Assembly: GCA_028693955.1 (NCBI GenBank)
Contig: JAQUUH010000004.1
Location: 1-49,039, forward strand
DNA: 49,039 nucleotides
From: Bacilli bacterium
GTDB taxonomy: Bacteria; Bacillota_I; Bacilli_A; RFN20; UBA1709
Reading direction: 5' to 3'
Below the pieces are notes generated by a model. It did not search any database, was not told the origin of the DNA, and saw only the letters and a list, made by a program, of their open reading frames with translations. The translations under genes and the position numbers were made by a program. Below are positions 32,843-43,574 of this stretch, one piece after another (the stretch's first letter is position 1; each line of letters opens with the position of its first letter).

Positions 32843-35800
32843 CTATTCTTCATCATTAGCAAAATTTCCAGTATCTATGCGATTATCAGAACTGATTTCT
32901 CTAATAGACTCGGAGACTTTTCTTTCTTCTAATTGGGTAGCCTTAGCGACCTCTTTCATATCTAATTCTTCCCCATCTTCAGCAAGTAATTTTACATCAA
33001 TTGCTAAAGCTTGAAGTTCTTTTTGTAAAACTCTAAATGATTCTGGCATTCCTGGTTGAGGAATAGGTAAATCCTTAATAATAGCTTCGTAAGTCCTAGC
33101 TCTACCCACCATATCATCAGATTTAACAGTTAATATTTCTTGTAGAGTATGTGCTGCTCCATATGCTTCAAGAGCCCAAACTTCCATTTCACCAAATCTT
33201 TGACCACCATTTTGTGCTTTACCACCTAAAGGTTGTTGAGTTACTAATGAATATGGTCCTGTTGCTCTAGCATGTAATTTATCATCAACCATGTGTGATA
33301 ATTTAATCATGTACATTACACCAACAGAAATTCTTTCTTCAAATTGTTCTCCACTTCTTCCATCATATAAGACTGTTTTACCATCTGAATCCATTCCTGA
33401 TTGATCCATTAGTTTAAATAATTCTTCATTACTTACTCCATCAAAAACAGGAGTAGCAACTTTCATACCTAATCTTTTAGCAGCCATTCCTAAATGAACT
33501 TCAAGAACTTGTCCTAGATTCATACGAGAAGGAACACCTAATGGATTTAACATAATATCTACTGGAGTTCCATCTGGTAAATAAGGCATATCTTCAACAG
33601 GTAAGATACGTGAAATAACACCTTTATTACCATGTCTTCCTGCCATCTTATCTCCTTCTGAAATTTTTCTTTTTTGAGCTATGTAAACTCTAACAACTTC
33701 ATTAACTCCTGGAGGAAGTTCATCTCCCTTATCACGAGAAAATATTTTTACATCAAGAACTATTCCTGCTCCTCCATGAGGAACTCTTAAGGAATTATCT
33801 TTTCTTTCTTTAGTTTTATCACCAAATATTGCCATTAACAATCTTTCTTCTGGACTTGGTTCACCAACACCTTTTGGAGTAACCTTACCAACAAGAATAT
33901 CTTGTTCTTTAACCTCTGTTCCTGGAACAACTATTCCATGAATATCTAAATTGGCTTTAGCTTCTTCAGAAACATTAGGTATATCTCTAGTAATTTCTTC
34001 AGGTCCTAATTTTGTTTCACGACAATCTATGTCATATTTTTCAATATGTATTGAAGTATAAACATCTTCTTTTACCATTCTTTCAGACATGATTATTGCA
34101 TCTTCATAGTTATATCCATTCCAAGTCATGAAGGCAATAGTAACATTTTGTCCAAGTGCTAATTCACCATTTTGCATACCTGGACCATCAGCAACAATTT
34201 GACCTTTTTCTACTTTTTGACCAGCAACAACTATTGGATGATGATTAATGCAAGTCCCTTGGTTTGAACGAGCAAATTTTTGCAATTTATATTCATGATT
34301 TTTACCGTCTTCATCTTCAATAATAATTTTTCTTGAATCAACATATACTACATAGCCATTTTCTTTGCTAACTACTGCTGATCCAGCATCTTTAGCAATT
34401 AATTTTTCCATACCAGTACCAACATATGGAGAATGTGGTTGTAATAATGGAATTGCTTGTCTTTGCATATTTGCACCCATCAAAGCTCTTTGGGCATCAT
34501 CATTTTCCAAAAAAGGAATACATGCTGTAGCAACAGAAACGATTTGCTTTGGAGAAACATCAACATAGTCAACATCTTCTTTACGAGCCATTATATTCTC
34601 GCCTCTATATCTTGCCACAACAAAATCATCAACTATTTCATGATTTTTTCCTAAACTTATATTTGCTTGAGCAACAACGTACTCATTTTCTTCATCTGCT
34701 GAAAGATAACTTACTTTATCTTCAGAAACCACAAAAGTCTTCTTGTTAACAAAGCGATATGGTGTTTCTAAAAAACCAAACTCGTTGATTTTAGCATAAC
34801 TAGCCATATTATTTATTAAACCAATATTTGGACCTTCTGGAGTCTCAATAGGACAAATTCTACCATAATGAGAATAGTGAACATCTCTAACTTCCATAGC
34901 TGCTCTATCTCTTGATAGTCCACCAGGACCTAAAGCTGATAAACGACGTTTATTAGTAAGTTCTGCAAGTGGATTTGTTTGGTCCATAAACTGAGAAAGT
35001 TGTGAAGAAGAAAAGAATTCTTTTATTGCAGCTGTTAAAGGACGAATATTTGTTAGTCCTTGAGCTGTAATGTTTGATGTCTCAGAAATAGACATTCTCT
35101 CTTTTACACTTCTTTCCATTCTTGAAAGACCTATTCTAAATTGGTTATATAGTAGTTCTCCAATTGTTCTAACACGACGATTTCCTAAATGGTCAATATC
35201 ATCAGTATCTCCTATTCCATCAATTATATTCATAAAATAAGAAAATGAAGCAACCATATCTGGTATGGTAATATATTTTTTATCAATTCTTAAATCTGTT
35301 CCAATTACATTAACAGTTTCTTTCATGGTATCATCTTTATAAACTTTAATCATTTGAACTGTATTAGAATCATCAAGAATTATTTTTTCTCCTAAATTAT
35401 GAGCATGAGCCCCATTTTCAAATACTTTTTTGCTCATCATGTCATTTATCATAGATTTTGTAATTAGAGTCCCTTTGGGATACAAAACCTCACCATTAAC
35501 ATCACAAAGAGGTTCTGCAATATAATGATTTAGTAATCTATTATAAATTCCTAGCTTTTTCTTGAATTTAAAGCGACCTGCTCTAGTAAGATCATATCTT
35601 TTTGAATCAAAAAACTTTTGATAAAGTATGGTTCTTGCTCCTTCTTCTGTGGCTGGTTCTCCAGGTCTTACTTTATTATATATTTCAATCATAGCATCTC
35701 TACTTGATAAAGTTTTATCTTTTTCAAGGGTATTTACTATATACTGATTATCGCCAAATAAAGCTATTATCTCTTCTGTTGTATCTATTCCAATTGCTTT

Positions 35801-36391
35801 TAATAAAATTGTAGCTGGAATTTTTCTTGTCTTATCAACACGAACAAAAATAATATCTTTAGCATCAGTTTCATATTCTAACCAAGTCCCTCTTGAAGGA
35901 ATAACTTCACCTTCAAAAATATTTTTCCCTGATTTATCACGTGATTTTTTAAAATACGCTCCAGGAGAACGAACTAATTGTGATACTATTACTCTTTCAG
36001 CGCCATTAATAACAAAAGTTCCGCTTTCTGTCATTTTTGGGAAATCTCCCATGAAAACTTCACTTTCTTTTATTTCACCTGTTTGATTATTTTTTAGTCT
36101 TAATGTCACTCTCAATGGTGAAGCATAAGTCATATCATGATCTTTACATTCATCAACAGAATATTTTGGTTCTTCGAAACGACTTTTTACGAAATGCAAC
36201 TCTAGATTATTCCCAGGTCCAAGGATAGGATAAACATCTTTGAAAACCTCATCTATTCCTTCGTTTATGAAACGAGAATACGAATCAGTTTGAATTTCCA
36301 CCAAATTTGGTAGAGGTAATTTTCCACTTATTTTGGAATAATCCTCCCGCTTTTGTGGTTCGTTGTTTGAAATTAGTAGTTTTTTTGCCAC
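32843..36391 (-). CDS. rpoB: RNA polymerase subunit beta
   Basis: [35 protein letters not shown] start. Confidence 0.99.
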   Translation of the reverse strand: MAKKLLISNNEPQKREDYSKISGKLPLPNLVEIQTDSYSRFINEGIDEVFKDVYPILGPGNNLELHFVKSRFEEPKYSVDECKDHDMTYASPLRVTLRLKNNQTGEIKESEVFMGDFPKMTESGTFVINGAERVIVSQLVRSPGAYFKKSRDKSGKNIFEGEVIPSRGTWLEYETDAKDIIFVRVDKTRKIPATILLKAIGIDTTEEIIALFGDNQYIVNTLEKDKTLSSRDAMIEIYNKVRPGEPATEEGARTILYQKFFDSKRYDLTRAGRFKFKKKLGIYNRLLNHYIAEPLCDVNGEVLYPKGTLITKSMINDMMSKKVFENGAHAHNLGEKIILDDSNTVQMIKVYKDDTMKETVNVIGTDLRIDKKYITIPDMVASFSYFMNIIDGIGDTDDIDHLGNRRVRTIGELLYNQFRIGLSRMERSVKERMSISETSNITAQGLTNIRPLTAAIKEFFSSSQLSQFMDQTNPLAELTNKRRLSALGPGGLSRDRAAMEVRDVHYSHYGRICPIETPEGPNIGLINNMASYAKINEFGFLETPYRFVNKKTFVVSEDKVSYLSADEENEYVVAQANISLGKNHEIVDDFVVARYRGENIMARKEDVDYVDVSPKQIVSVATACIPFLENDDAQRALMGANMQRQAIPLLQPHSPYVGTGMEKLIAKDAGSAVVSKENGYVVYVDSRKIIIEDEDGKNHEYKLQKFARSNQGTCINHHPIVVAGQKVEKGQIVADGPGMQNGELALGQNVTIAFMTWNGYNYEDAIIMSERMVKEDVYTSIHIEKYDIDCRETKLGPEEITRDIPNVSEEAKANLDIHGIVVPGTEVKEQDILVGKVTPKGVGEPSPEERLLMAIFGDKTKERKDNSLRVPHGGAGIVLDVKIFSRDKGDELPPGVNEVVRVYIAQKRKISEGDKMAGRHGNKGVISRILPVEDMPYLPDGTPVDIMLNPLGVPSRMNLGQVLEVHLGMAAKRLGMKVATPVFDGVSNEELFKLMDQSGMDSDGKTVLYDGRSGEQFEERISVGVMYMIKLSHMVDDKLHARATGPYSLVTQQPLGGKAQNGGQRFGEMEVWALEAYGAAHTLQEILTVKSDDMVGRARTYEAIIKDLPIPQPGMPESFRVLQKELQALAIDVKLLAEDGEELDMKEVAKATQLEERKVSESIREISSDNRIDTGNFANDEE

Positions 36392-36481
36392 TAGCCTTCA
36401 CCCCATATTTCTTTTTTCAATTTTTTACGCAACGCTTACAAACACATTTATTATTAAAATGGTATATGTAGGCAATTTAAT

Positions 36482-36510
36482 ATTTTAACAAAATATTCAA
36501 TAAAAATCAA
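36482..36510 (-). promoter_or_regulatory. Sigma-A-type promoter for rpoB-rpoC
   Basis: TTGATT-N17-TAAAAT. Confidence 0.75.
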
Positions 36511-36517
36511 TACCAAA

Positions 36518-37117
36518 TCATTTTTTTATACTTCTTAAAACATAATAACCTTTATTTCTTTTAACAATTTCACAATTGCCAAAAATTTCCAATAATTTCT
36601 TTTGTGCACTGGGAGCTCCATGAGATTTACGTATAACAACAAGAATAGCCCCGTTTTTACTTAAATGTTCAAATGAGCCCGAAAATATTTCATAAATTAT
36701 TTTCTTTCCTGCTCTTATTGGGGGATTAGTCAAAACAAAATCATAAGTGTTAGTAATTTTTTCATATAAATTACTAACATAAACCTTTGCTCTTGATTGT
36801 AAATCATATTTTTCAACATTCTTTTTTGCTAATAAAACTGCTCTTTTATTAACATCCGTCATGTCTACATTAACATCAGAAATCATTTTTAGTATAACTA
36901 CACCAAGTGTTCCTATACCACAACCAATATCTAAAACATTCCCTGATACCGGAATACTAAGTGCATAATTCAATAAAGTCTCACTACCTACATCTAACTT
37001 ATTTTTGGAAAAAACACCAAAATCAGAAAAAAGAGAAAACTGTTTTGAACCCACAACAAATTCGATTAATTTAACCTCTGTTTTTAGGTTAGGATCATTA
37101 TCAAAATAGTGTGACAT
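36518..37117 (-). CDS. Class I SAM-dependent methyltransferase, RsmC/YbxB-like
   Basis: VLDIGCGIGTLGVVI, LTNPPIRAGK; position between rplL and rpoB. Confidence 0.88.
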   Translation of the reverse strand: MSHYFDNDPNLKTEVKLIEFVVGSKQFSLFSDFGVFSKNKLDVGSETLLNYALSIPVSGNVLDIGCGIGTLGVVILKMISDVNVDMTDVNKRAVLLAKKNVEKYDLQSRAKVYVSNLYEKITNTYDFVLTNPPIRAGKKIIYEIFSGSFEHLSKNGAILVVIRKSHGAPSAQKKLLEIFGNCEIVKRNKGYYVLRSIKK

Positions 37118-37138
37118 TTTCTCTCCTCCTTTTTTAGC

Positions 37139-37166
37139 ACAAAAACCTGCTGAAAAAAGCAGGTTT
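37139..37166 (-). terminator. Intrinsic terminator after rplL
   Basis: AAACCTGCTTTTTTCAGCAGGTTTTT. Confidence 0.85.
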
Positions 37167-37191
37167 AAAAAACTAAATCTTCTAAGATAAA

Positions 37192-37569
37192 TTATTTGAT
37201 TTCTACTTCAGCGCCAGCTTCAACTAATTTATTTTTGATTTCTTCTGCTTCTGCTGGACTAATTTTCTCTTTAATTGCTACTGGTGCTGTATCCACTAAC
37301 TTTTTAGCATCAATAAGTCCTAGACCTGTGATTGCTTGAACAGCCTTTATACATGCAACTTTATTTTGACCAAAGTTTTTCAACATTACTGAAACTTCAG
37401 ATGGTCCTGCTGCTTTAACTTCTTCAGCAGCCACTGCTGGTCCTGCTGCTACTGGTGCTGCAGCTGTAACACCAAATTCATTTTCGATTTCTTTTACTAA
37501 TTCATTTAATTCAATAATTGTCATTTCTTTTAAACTAGCAATTATTTCACTTGTACTTAATTTTGCCAT
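37192..37569 (-). CDS. rplL: 50S ribosomal protein L7/L12
   Basis: LGLIDAKKLVDTAPVAIKEKISPAEAEEIKNKLVEAGAEVEIK. Confidence 0.99.
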   Translation of the reverse strand: MAKLSTSEIIASLKEMTIIELNELVKEIENEFGVTAAAPVAAGPAVAAEEVKAAGPSEVSVMLKNFGQNKVACIKAVQAITGLGLIDAKKLVDTAPVAIKEKISPAEAEEIKNKLVEAGAEVEIK

Positions 37570-37606
37570 TATTATTTCCTCCTTATTATTAAATATAATA
37601 CTTAGC

Positions 37607-38116
37607 TTAAGCTACTTGCTCTTCCTTATCGGCAATAGCTTTAACTGCACAGGCAAATCCTCTAACTGGTGATTGCAAGCAACTCAATAACATTGATAGC
37701 AATCCTTCTTTTCCTGGTAATGTCGCAATTACTTTCATTTCTTTATCTGTTACAGCTTTACCTTCAACAATTCCGCCTTTAATAATCAAATTTTCATGTG
37801 CTTTAGCAAACTTTGAAACTATTCTTGGGCCAGTTACGGCATCAGTATGTGAAAACACTAACGCATTTGGGCCTTCTAAAATTTCTTTTAATTGATTGTA
37901 TCCTAATTCTTCTGCGGCTTTTTCAACTAAGGTATTCTTAAATACTTTTAATTCAGCGTTTTCTTTTTTCAAATCTTTACGCAAAATTTCTATTTCATTA
38001 ACTGTCAACCCTCTATATTCCACTATAGAAACTGATTGAGCATTCTTAAAAGCTTCAGCAACAGTATCAATTACTTTCTTTTTCGCAGCAACTATATCTT
38101 TGTTCATTAATGGCAC
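37607..38116 (-). CDS. rplJ: 50S ribosomal protein L10
   Basis: Motifs and position. Confidence 0.97.
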   Translation of the reverse strand: MPLMNKDIVAAKKKVIDTVAEAFKNAQSVSIVEYRGLTVNEIEILRKDLKKENAELKVFKNTLVEKAAEELGYNQLKEILEGPNALVFSHTDAVTGPRIVSKFAKAHENLIIKGGIVEGKAVTDKEMKVIATLPGKEGLLSMLLSCLQSPVRGFACAVKAIADKEEQVA

Positions 38117-38164
38117 CTCCTATCTTTTTTGATATTTTTATGGAAACCAATATACTTTATGTAG

Positions 38165-38290
38165 AATTTAAAACCCATACTCTTGAGGTATGGGTTATTT
38201 AGCATAGTAAATATACTTTATTAACTTCAACCTCGGCAACATTATTAAACTTTTTAGTCGTTGCTGTCTTTGGCATATTGATTACTGATT
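38165..38290 (-). ncRNA. L10 leader (autoregulatory rplJ-rplL leader)
   Basis: CCAAAGACAGCAACGAC...GTTGCCGAGGTTGAAGTTAAT, then hairpin AACCCATAC-N7-GTATGGGTT. Confidence 0.8.
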
Positions 38291-38291
38291 T

Positions 38292-38320
38292 ATTTTAACA
38301 AAACATCTTGATTATTTCAA
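38292..38320 (-). promoter_or_regulatory. Sigma-A-type promoter for rplJ-rplL
   Basis: TTGAAA-N17-TAAAAT. Confidence 0.7.
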
Positions 38321-38324
38321 GAGT

Positions 38325-39011
38325 TTATTTTACATCATAGTTTACTTTAACTCCAGGACCCATTGTAGAAGAAAGTACACAATTTTTAATATATACCCCT
38401 TTTACTGATGCTGGTTTAATTTTAACTACTTGTTTTGTAATTACTCCAATATTTTCAACTAGTTTTGCTGAATCAAAGCTTAACTTTCCACAAATAACAT
38501 GAAGATTTCCTTCTTTATCTGCTCTATATTCAACTTTACCAGCCTTTATATCTTGAATAGCTTTTGTAATATCTGGAGAAACAGTTCCAGTTTTTGGATT
38601 AGGCATAAGACCTTTAGGTCCTAATAATTTTCCTAATTTTCCTAATTCCCCCATCATATCTGGTGTTGCAACTATAACATCAAATCCAAACCAATTCTCG
38701 TTTTTGATTTTTTCTAGCATTTCTTTTCCACCAACAAAATCTGCTCCTGCAGCTTTTGCTTCATCTTCTTTATGGGTTATTGCTAAAACTGTTCTAGTTT
38801 TTCCAGTTCCGTTTGGCAGAACCAAAGCTCCTCTTAATTGTTGATCTGCTTGTTTAGTATCTATACCTAAATTAAATGAAATAGTTACTGTTTCATCAAA
38901 TTTAGCAAACTTTGCTTTTTTCAATAATTCTATAGCTTCATCAATTTGATAAATTTTTCCTTTTTCTAACAATGATGAGGCCTTCTCAAAATTTTTACCT
39001 CTTTGTTTCAT
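38325..39011 (-). CDS. rplA: 50S ribosomal protein L1
   Basis: [36 protein letters not shown]. Confidence 0.99.
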   Translation of the reverse strand: MKQRGKNFEKASSLLEKGKIYQIDEAIELLKKAKFAKFDETVTISFNLGIDTKQADQQLRGALVLPNGTGKTRTVLAITHKEDEAKAAGADFVGGKEMLEKIKNENWFGFDVIVATPDMMGELGKLGKLLGPKGLMPNPKTGTVSPDITKAIQDIKAGKVEYRADKEGNLHVICGKLSFDSAKLVENIGVITKQVVKIKPASVKGVYIKNCVLSSTMGPGVKVNYDVK

Positions 39012-39071
39012 TACAATTTCCTCCTATGTGGTATTAGCGGATTTTTCCTCCCACTAAATATGGTAATAATT

Positions 39072-39497
39072 TTATTTTTTGTCCATGCCTTCAACAACAA
39101 TACCCATGTTGCGAGCAGTGCCTTCAATTGTACGCATTGCTGATTCAATATCATTTGCATTTAAATCAGGCATTTTATATTCAGCAATTTTTCTAACATC
39201 TTCTGCTGTAATGGTACCAACTTTTACCTTATTTGGAGTTCCAGAACCACTCTTTATGTTTGCTGCCTCTTTTAATAAAACTGCAGCTGGAGTTGTCTTT
39301 ATTACAAAACTAAAGGACTTATCTTCATAAGCCGTAATAATGACAGGCGTAACCTTACCCATATTTGCTTTTGTCTTCTCGTTAAATTCAGTACAGAATT
39401 TTGGCATGTTAATACCTGCCGATGCCAAAGCAGAACCAGGTTTTGCTTGACCCCCAGGAATTTCTAACTTAACTACCTTTGCGATCTTTTTACTCAC
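39072..39497 (-). CDS. rplK: 50S ribosomal protein L11
   Basis: [31 protein letters not shown]; likely GTG start at MSKKIAKV, 8 nt after GGAGG. Confidence 0.97.
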   Translation of the reverse strand: MSKKIAKVVKLEIPGGQAKPGSALASAGINMPKFCTEFNEKTKANMGKVTPVIITAYEDKSFSFVIKTTPAAVLLKEAANIKSGSGTPNKVKVGTITAEDVRKIAEYKMPDLNANDIESAMRTIEGTARNMGIVVEGMDKK

Positions 39498-39504
39498 GCG
39501 ACAC

Positions 39505-39585
39505 ACCTCCTATATTTAAAATTGTCCGTGCTGTGGTTATAACAGACTTCCATCTTCCCACGACGCAAAATACACACTAGTGCAT
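39505..39585 (-). ncRNA. rplK-rplA 5' leader, candidate r-protein-binding RNA
   Basis: GTCGTGGGAAGATGGAAGTCTGTTATAACCACAGCACGGAC with paired ends. Confidence 0.5.
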
Positions 39586-39590
39586 TGAAT

Positions 39591-39619
39591 ACTATACACT
39601 ATATCAATTTATATTTCAA
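39591..39619 (-). promoter_or_regulatory. Sigma-A-type promoter for rplK-rplA
   Basis: TTGAAA-N17-TATAGT. Confidence 0.7.
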
Positions 39620-39634
39620 TCTTTTTTACTATAA

Positions 39635-39660
39635 AAAGAAAAAGCTCTTTTGAGCTTTTA
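39635..39660 (-). terminator. Intrinsic terminator after nusG
   Basis: AAAAGCTCAAAAGAGCTTTTTCTTTTT. Confidence 0.85.
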
Positions 39661-39661
39661 T

Positions 39662-40213
39662 TTACGCTTTTTCAACATCTTGGAAACTTAATTCAATTTT
39701 ATGTACTCTACCAAAAAATGTTGCAGAGACAATTACTGTTCCTTTTTCAGAATCAACACTTTCAATCATTCCACTACTACCTTGAAGAGGTCCACGCAAA
39801 ACTTTAACTTCAGTTCCAATAACATAATCTAAATACATATCTTTATTAACAATACCGGCTTTTTTCAAAACTGTATCTATTTGTTCTTTTGGAACAGGAA
39901 ATGGTTTTGTTCCTTTACCAGATGAGCCAACAAATCCAGTTACACCCGGAGTATTTCTTACAACATACCACGCCTCATCACTCATAATCATTTCAACAAA
40001 AACATAACCAGGATAAGTATTCTTAACTTTTGTGTCTCCTGTTGGAATCCCATCCTTTAATACAGGAACTTCTTCTTCGGCTACTAAAACTTGATGAATA
40101 TAATCTTGCATATTCATACTTTCAATTCTTTTTTCAAGATTATTTTTTACTTTATTTTCGTGTCCAGAGTATGTATTGACTACATACCATTGCTTTTCTC
40201 CTAATTTCTCCAT
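39662..40213 (-). CDS. nusG: Transcription termination/antitermination factor NusG
   Basis: WYVVNTYSGHENKVK; WYVVRNTPGVTGFVGS. Confidence 0.98.
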   Translation of the reverse strand: MEKLGEKQWYVVNTYSGHENKVKNNLEKRIESMNMQDYIHQVLVAEEEVPVLKDGIPTGDTKVKNTYPGYVFVEMIMSDEAWYVVRNTPGVTGFVGSSGKGTKPFPVPKEQIDTVLKKAGIVNKDMYLDYVIGTEVKVLRGPLQGSSGMIESVDSEKGTVIVSATFFGRVHKIELSFQDVEKA

Positions 40214-40225
40214 GTTTCACCTCAA

Positions 40226-40411
40226 CTATGAAAAGTTAATGGCTTGAAGAAGTTTTAAAACAACAAAATCAAATAAGACAAGTGAACCACCAAAAAATAC
40301 TGCATACCCTAAAACTGTAACCAATAATTTTGATAACTGTTCGCCGTTTGGCCATCTAACTCTTTTACCCTCTTTTACAACTCCTGCAAAAAAGTCTTTT
40401 ATTCTTTGCAT
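40226..40411 (-). CDS. secE: Preprotein translocase subunit SecE
   Basis: 61 aa; EGKRVRWPNGEQLSK plus one TM, upstream of nusG. Confidence 0.94.
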   Translation of the reverse strand: MQRIKDFFAGVVKEGKRVRWPNGEQLSKLLVTVLGYAVFFGGSLVLFDFVVLKLLQAINFS

Positions 40412-40426
40412 TAATGTTCACCATCC

Positions 40427-40576
40427 TTATTTACTTTCTTTGTGCAAAGTATGTTTATTACACCTTGGACAAAACTTAACAACTTCAAAGCGATCCTTTA
40501 CTCCATATTTTTGCTTGGTGGTAGTGTAATTTCTTGATAAACATTCTGTACAAACCAAAATAATTTTTTCTCTCAT
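40427..40576 (-). CDS. rpmG: 50S ribosomal protein L33 (not in ORF track)
   Basis: [49 protein letters not shown], 49 aa. Confidence 0.96.
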   Translation of the reverse strand: MREKIILVCTECLSRNYTTTKQKYGVKDRFEVVKFCPRCNKHTLHKESK

Positions 40577-40599
40577 TTACTATTCCACCTCGTTCAATA

Positions 40600-40628
40600 A
40601 CTTTAACATAATCAATATGTCAAGTCAA
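40600..40628 (-). promoter_or_regulatory. Sigma-A-type promoter for rpmG-secE-nusG
   Basis: TTGACT-N17-TAAAGT. Confidence 0.75.
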
Positions 40629-40640
40629 TATTTTATATCT

Positions 40641-41246
40641 TCATAATTCTTTCTTTATTCCCTTTAAATTTCTTTTGATTTTAGCATAAACATTATCAAC
40701 TTTTTTTGTAGAAATACCAAATATTTTAGCTATTTCTTTATAAGAGTAACCTTCAATTATTTTAATTAATATATTTTTTTCTTGATTCGATAAACTATCT
40801 TCGCTTTTTATTTTTTCTAAATTATCTTTAAATACAAATATTCTATCTGGTTTTGAAAAAAAACAATCTGATTCTAAATAATCTAAATATGTATTCTTTT
40901 TATCTTCATTAACAAGCGCATCTAAGTGCACTAATTTAAAACCTTCGCTTTTTTTATAGAACTTATAAATAAAATTTTTTATTTCTCTTGTAATTATTAA
41001 ACGTAAATAAGAATAAAATATCCCGTTTTCTGTTCTAAAATTACCAATAGACTCTAAAAATATACTAAGTCCCTGCTGATAAAAATCATCATATTCCATA
41101 TTAAATTGTCGAGGATTAATTATCATATCATTAATCCATGATTTTATTATTGGATAATACTTTTTTGTTAATAACCTTACTGCTTCACTATTATTTTGAT
41201 TAATCATATATATCAATTCTGAATCATTTAAGGTATTAAGTTCCAA
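40641..41246 (-). CDS. Sigma-70 family factor, positional orthologue of SigH
   Basis: Region 2-like YDDFYQQGLSIFLESIGNF and region 4 HTH YSYKEIAKIFGISTKKVDNVYAKIKRNLK; between rlmB and rpmG. Confidence 0.85.
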   Translation of the reverse strand: MELNTLNDSELIYMINQNNSEAVRLLTKKYYPIIKSWINDMIINPRQFNMEYDDFYQQGLSIFLESIGNFRTENGIFYSYLRLIITREIKNFIYKFYKKSEGFKLVHLDALVNEDKKNTYLDYLESDCFFSKPDRIFVFKDNLEKIKSEDSLSNQEKNILIKIIEGYSYKEIAKIFGISTKKVDNVYAKIKRNLKGIKKEL

Positions 41247-41247
41247 A

Positions 41248-41982
41248 TTATTCCTCCTTATTTAATGGATTTTTATTGCCATAAATTTGATACAAAAGAA
41301 CTGCAGTGGCAACAGAAGCGTTTAATGAATTAACATGTCCTATCATTGGTAAACGTATTTTATAATCGCATTGGTCAAGAACTAATCTTGAAATTCCCTT
41401 GCCTTCTGAACCAACCACCAAGACCGTGGGCATTTTATAATCAATCTCTCTATAATCTTGAGAATTATTAGCTTCTGCTCCCACAATCCAAAAGCCTTCT
41501 TCTTTAAGTCTTTTTAGTGTGTTTGTTAAATTTGTAACTTCTGAAACCAAAACAAATTCTATTGCTCCTGTTGATACTTTAGCAACTGTCGAATTTAAAG
41601 GGGCACTACGATGCTTTGGAACAATCACTCCATTAACTCCAATAGCATCGCATGTTCGTAAAATTGCTCCCAAATTATGCGGATCTTGAATACCATCAAG
41701 CATTACTAGCAAAGGATTTTGAATTTCTTTTATAGCATATAACAATTCATCAATACTAATTGTCTTATATGTCTTAACTTTGGCTACAACTCCTTGATGG
41801 ACTCCATTTTTTGTTATTTTATTTAAATAAGAATTTTTAACATATTTTACTGGATATTTATTTTTAATTAATTCTAAAAATCTTTCGTCTTTGAATCCTT
41901 CTTGAAGAAGCATTTCCTCAATATCAGCCTCTTTTTCTATTCTTGATTTGACCGTATTTTTACCATATATATATTGTTCCAT
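41248..41982 (-). CDS. rlmB: 23S rRNA 2'-O-methyltransferase, TrmH/SpoU family
   Basis: LDGIQDPHNLGAILRTCDAIG; VGSEGKGISRLV; LNASVATAVLLY. Confidence 0.95.
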   Translation of the reverse strand: MEQYIYGKNTVKSRIEKEADIEEMLLQEGFKDERFLELIKNKYPVKYVKNSYLNKITKNGVHQGVVAKVKTYKTISIDELLYAIKEIQNPLLVMLDGIQDPHNLGAILRTCDAIGVNGVIVPKHRSAPLNSTVAKVSTGAIEFVLVSEVTNLTNTLKRLKEEGFWIVGAEANNSQDYREIDYKMPTVLVVGSEGKGISRLVLDQCDYKIRLPMIGHVNSLNASVATAVLLYQIYGNKNPLNKEE

Positions 41983-41990
41983 ATTTATCA

Positions 41991-43322
41991 CTACATCATT
42001 CCCTTGCTTGATAAAATTTTTCTAATTTTATCTGCTTCTTCGTATTTTCCTTCTTGTTTTAATTTTTCCCAATTATTAAAGAGCTCTTTATCCTCAATAC
42101 TTACATTTATTTTTTTATAACTAATTCCTAAAATATTTATCATATCTAAAAGAGTATAATATTGTTTTACAACTAAAGTCATATCATTTTTCCTTAATGA
42201 TAAATTTAATTCTTTTGTAACTTCAAAAATTATAGTTAATGCATTTGCAGTATTTAAATCATTTGATAATTCATCAATAAACCTTGAAATATATAAATCA
42301 TCAATATTTTTAGAAAAATCTTTCTCTTCTAATTGCATTTTGACACTTGCTTGATTTAAAGCCATCATTATTTTATTTAACTCTTTTTTGGCTGAATTCA
42401 TTATCTCATCATTAAAATTAAAAGGTGATCTATAATGGGTTGAAAGCATTGCAAATCTTACTGCTTGCCCACCATATTGATTTATCACATCTTTAGCAAA
42501 TTTTACATTCCCAATTGATTTTGACATTTTTTCGTTATTGAAGTTTACAAAACCATTATGCATCCAATAATTAGCTAAATATGTATTGTAACAGGCTTTG
42601 CTTTGAGCAATTTCATTTTCATGATGAGGAAATTTCAAATCAAATCCTCCTCCATGGATATCAATTAAATGTTGCTTAAAAATTGAATTAATCATGACAA
42701 CACATTCTGTATGCCATCCTGGTCTTCCTTCTCCCCAAGGAGAATTCCACTTTACTCCAATATCAGTTTTTTTCCATAAAGCGAAATCTAATGGACTTTC
42801 TTTTTTAATATTTTCTTCTACTCTTGCTCCAACTTTTAAATCTTCAATTTTAAAATTTCCAAGTTTTCCATATTCTTTAGCTTTATTTACTCTAAAAAAA
42901 ACATCACCATCAACAACATAAGCATAACCTTTATCTACAAGTTCACTTATAAAATTAATCATTGAATCCATGTTTTCTGTTACCCTTGGCATATAATTAG
43001 GCAACATAGAATTGACTTTTGTAACACAATCCAAAAAATTATCTAAGTAAAAAGAAGCAATTTCATTCTCGCTTTTTCCCTCTTTGATTGCACTATTGAT
43101 TAGTTTGTCATCAACATCGGTTATGTTGCTAACATAAGTAACTTTATAATCTAAATATGTAAAAAACCTTCTTAAAGTATCAAAAACTATCACTGGCCTC
43201 ATATTTCCAAAATGAGCATAACCATAAACTGTTGGGCCACAAACGTATAGTGATACCTCTCCTTTTTTTATAGGGATAAACTCCTCCACTTTATTTGTCA
43301 TACTATTATAAAATTTAATCAT
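41991..43322 (-). CDS. cysS: Cysteinyl-tRNA synthetase
   Basis: LYVCGPTVYGYAHFGNMRPVIVFD; KMSKSIGN; start revised to MIKFYNS because the ORF-track extension reads through the T-box terminator. Confidence 0.97.
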   Translation of the reverse strand: MIKFYNSMTNKVEEFIPIKKGEVSLYVCGPTVYGYAHFGNMRPVIVFDTLRRFFTYLDYKVTYVSNITDVDDKLINSAIKEGKSENEIASFYLDNFLDCVTKVNSMLPNYMPRVTENMDSMINFISELVDKGYAYVVDGDVFFRVNKAKEYGKLGNFKIEDLKVGARVEENIKKESPLDFALWKKTDIGVKWNSPWGEGRPGWHTECVVMINSIFKQHLIDIHGGGFDLKFPHHENEIAQSKACYNTYLANYWMHNGFVNFNNEKMSKSIGNVKFAKDVINQYGGQAVRFAMLSTHYRSPFNFNDEIMNSAKKELNKIMMALNQASVKMQLEEKDFSKNIDDLYISRFIDELSNDLNTANALTIIFEVTKELNLSLRKNDMTLVVKQYYTLLDMINILGISYKKINVSIEDKELFNNWEKLKQEGKYEEADKIRKILSSKGMM

Positions 43323-43344
43323 ATAATTTCCTCCATTAAAATAA

Positions 43345-43568
43345 AAAACGTCTCTACAATACATAGAGGCGCTTATGAGCACGGTTCCACTCTAATTTAA
43401 ATCTTAAATGATTTATCTTTGCTCGTTAACGCCGATTTACGTCCTTTTATACTTAAATTTCAAAAAAGATTTAGTAAGTGCATTCTAATTAGTGTTGTAA
43501 GTTGCTTACACCATTTTCAACTTTCGCTTAAACAACATCTTAATTAATCTTTCCTACTACCAATTTCA
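43345..43568 (-). ncRNA. T-box leader, tRNA-Cys-sensing
   Basis: T-box motif AGAGTGGAACCGTG (43380-43393), specifier TGC (Cys; 43480-43482) in AGAATGCACT, terminator hairpin, upstream of cysS. Confidence 0.95.
43349..43372 (-). terminator. T-box terminator hairpin
   Basis: GCGCCTCTATGTATTGTAGAGACG + T6. Confidence 0.8.
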
Positions 43569-43574
43569 TAATTA

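Noticed and set aside
40641-40643. Mollicutes-style UGA=Trp recoding
   Set aside because: Conserved Trp codons checked are TGG (for example SecY WMADQ), conserved ORFs are full length under the standard code, and TGA ends the sigma gene.
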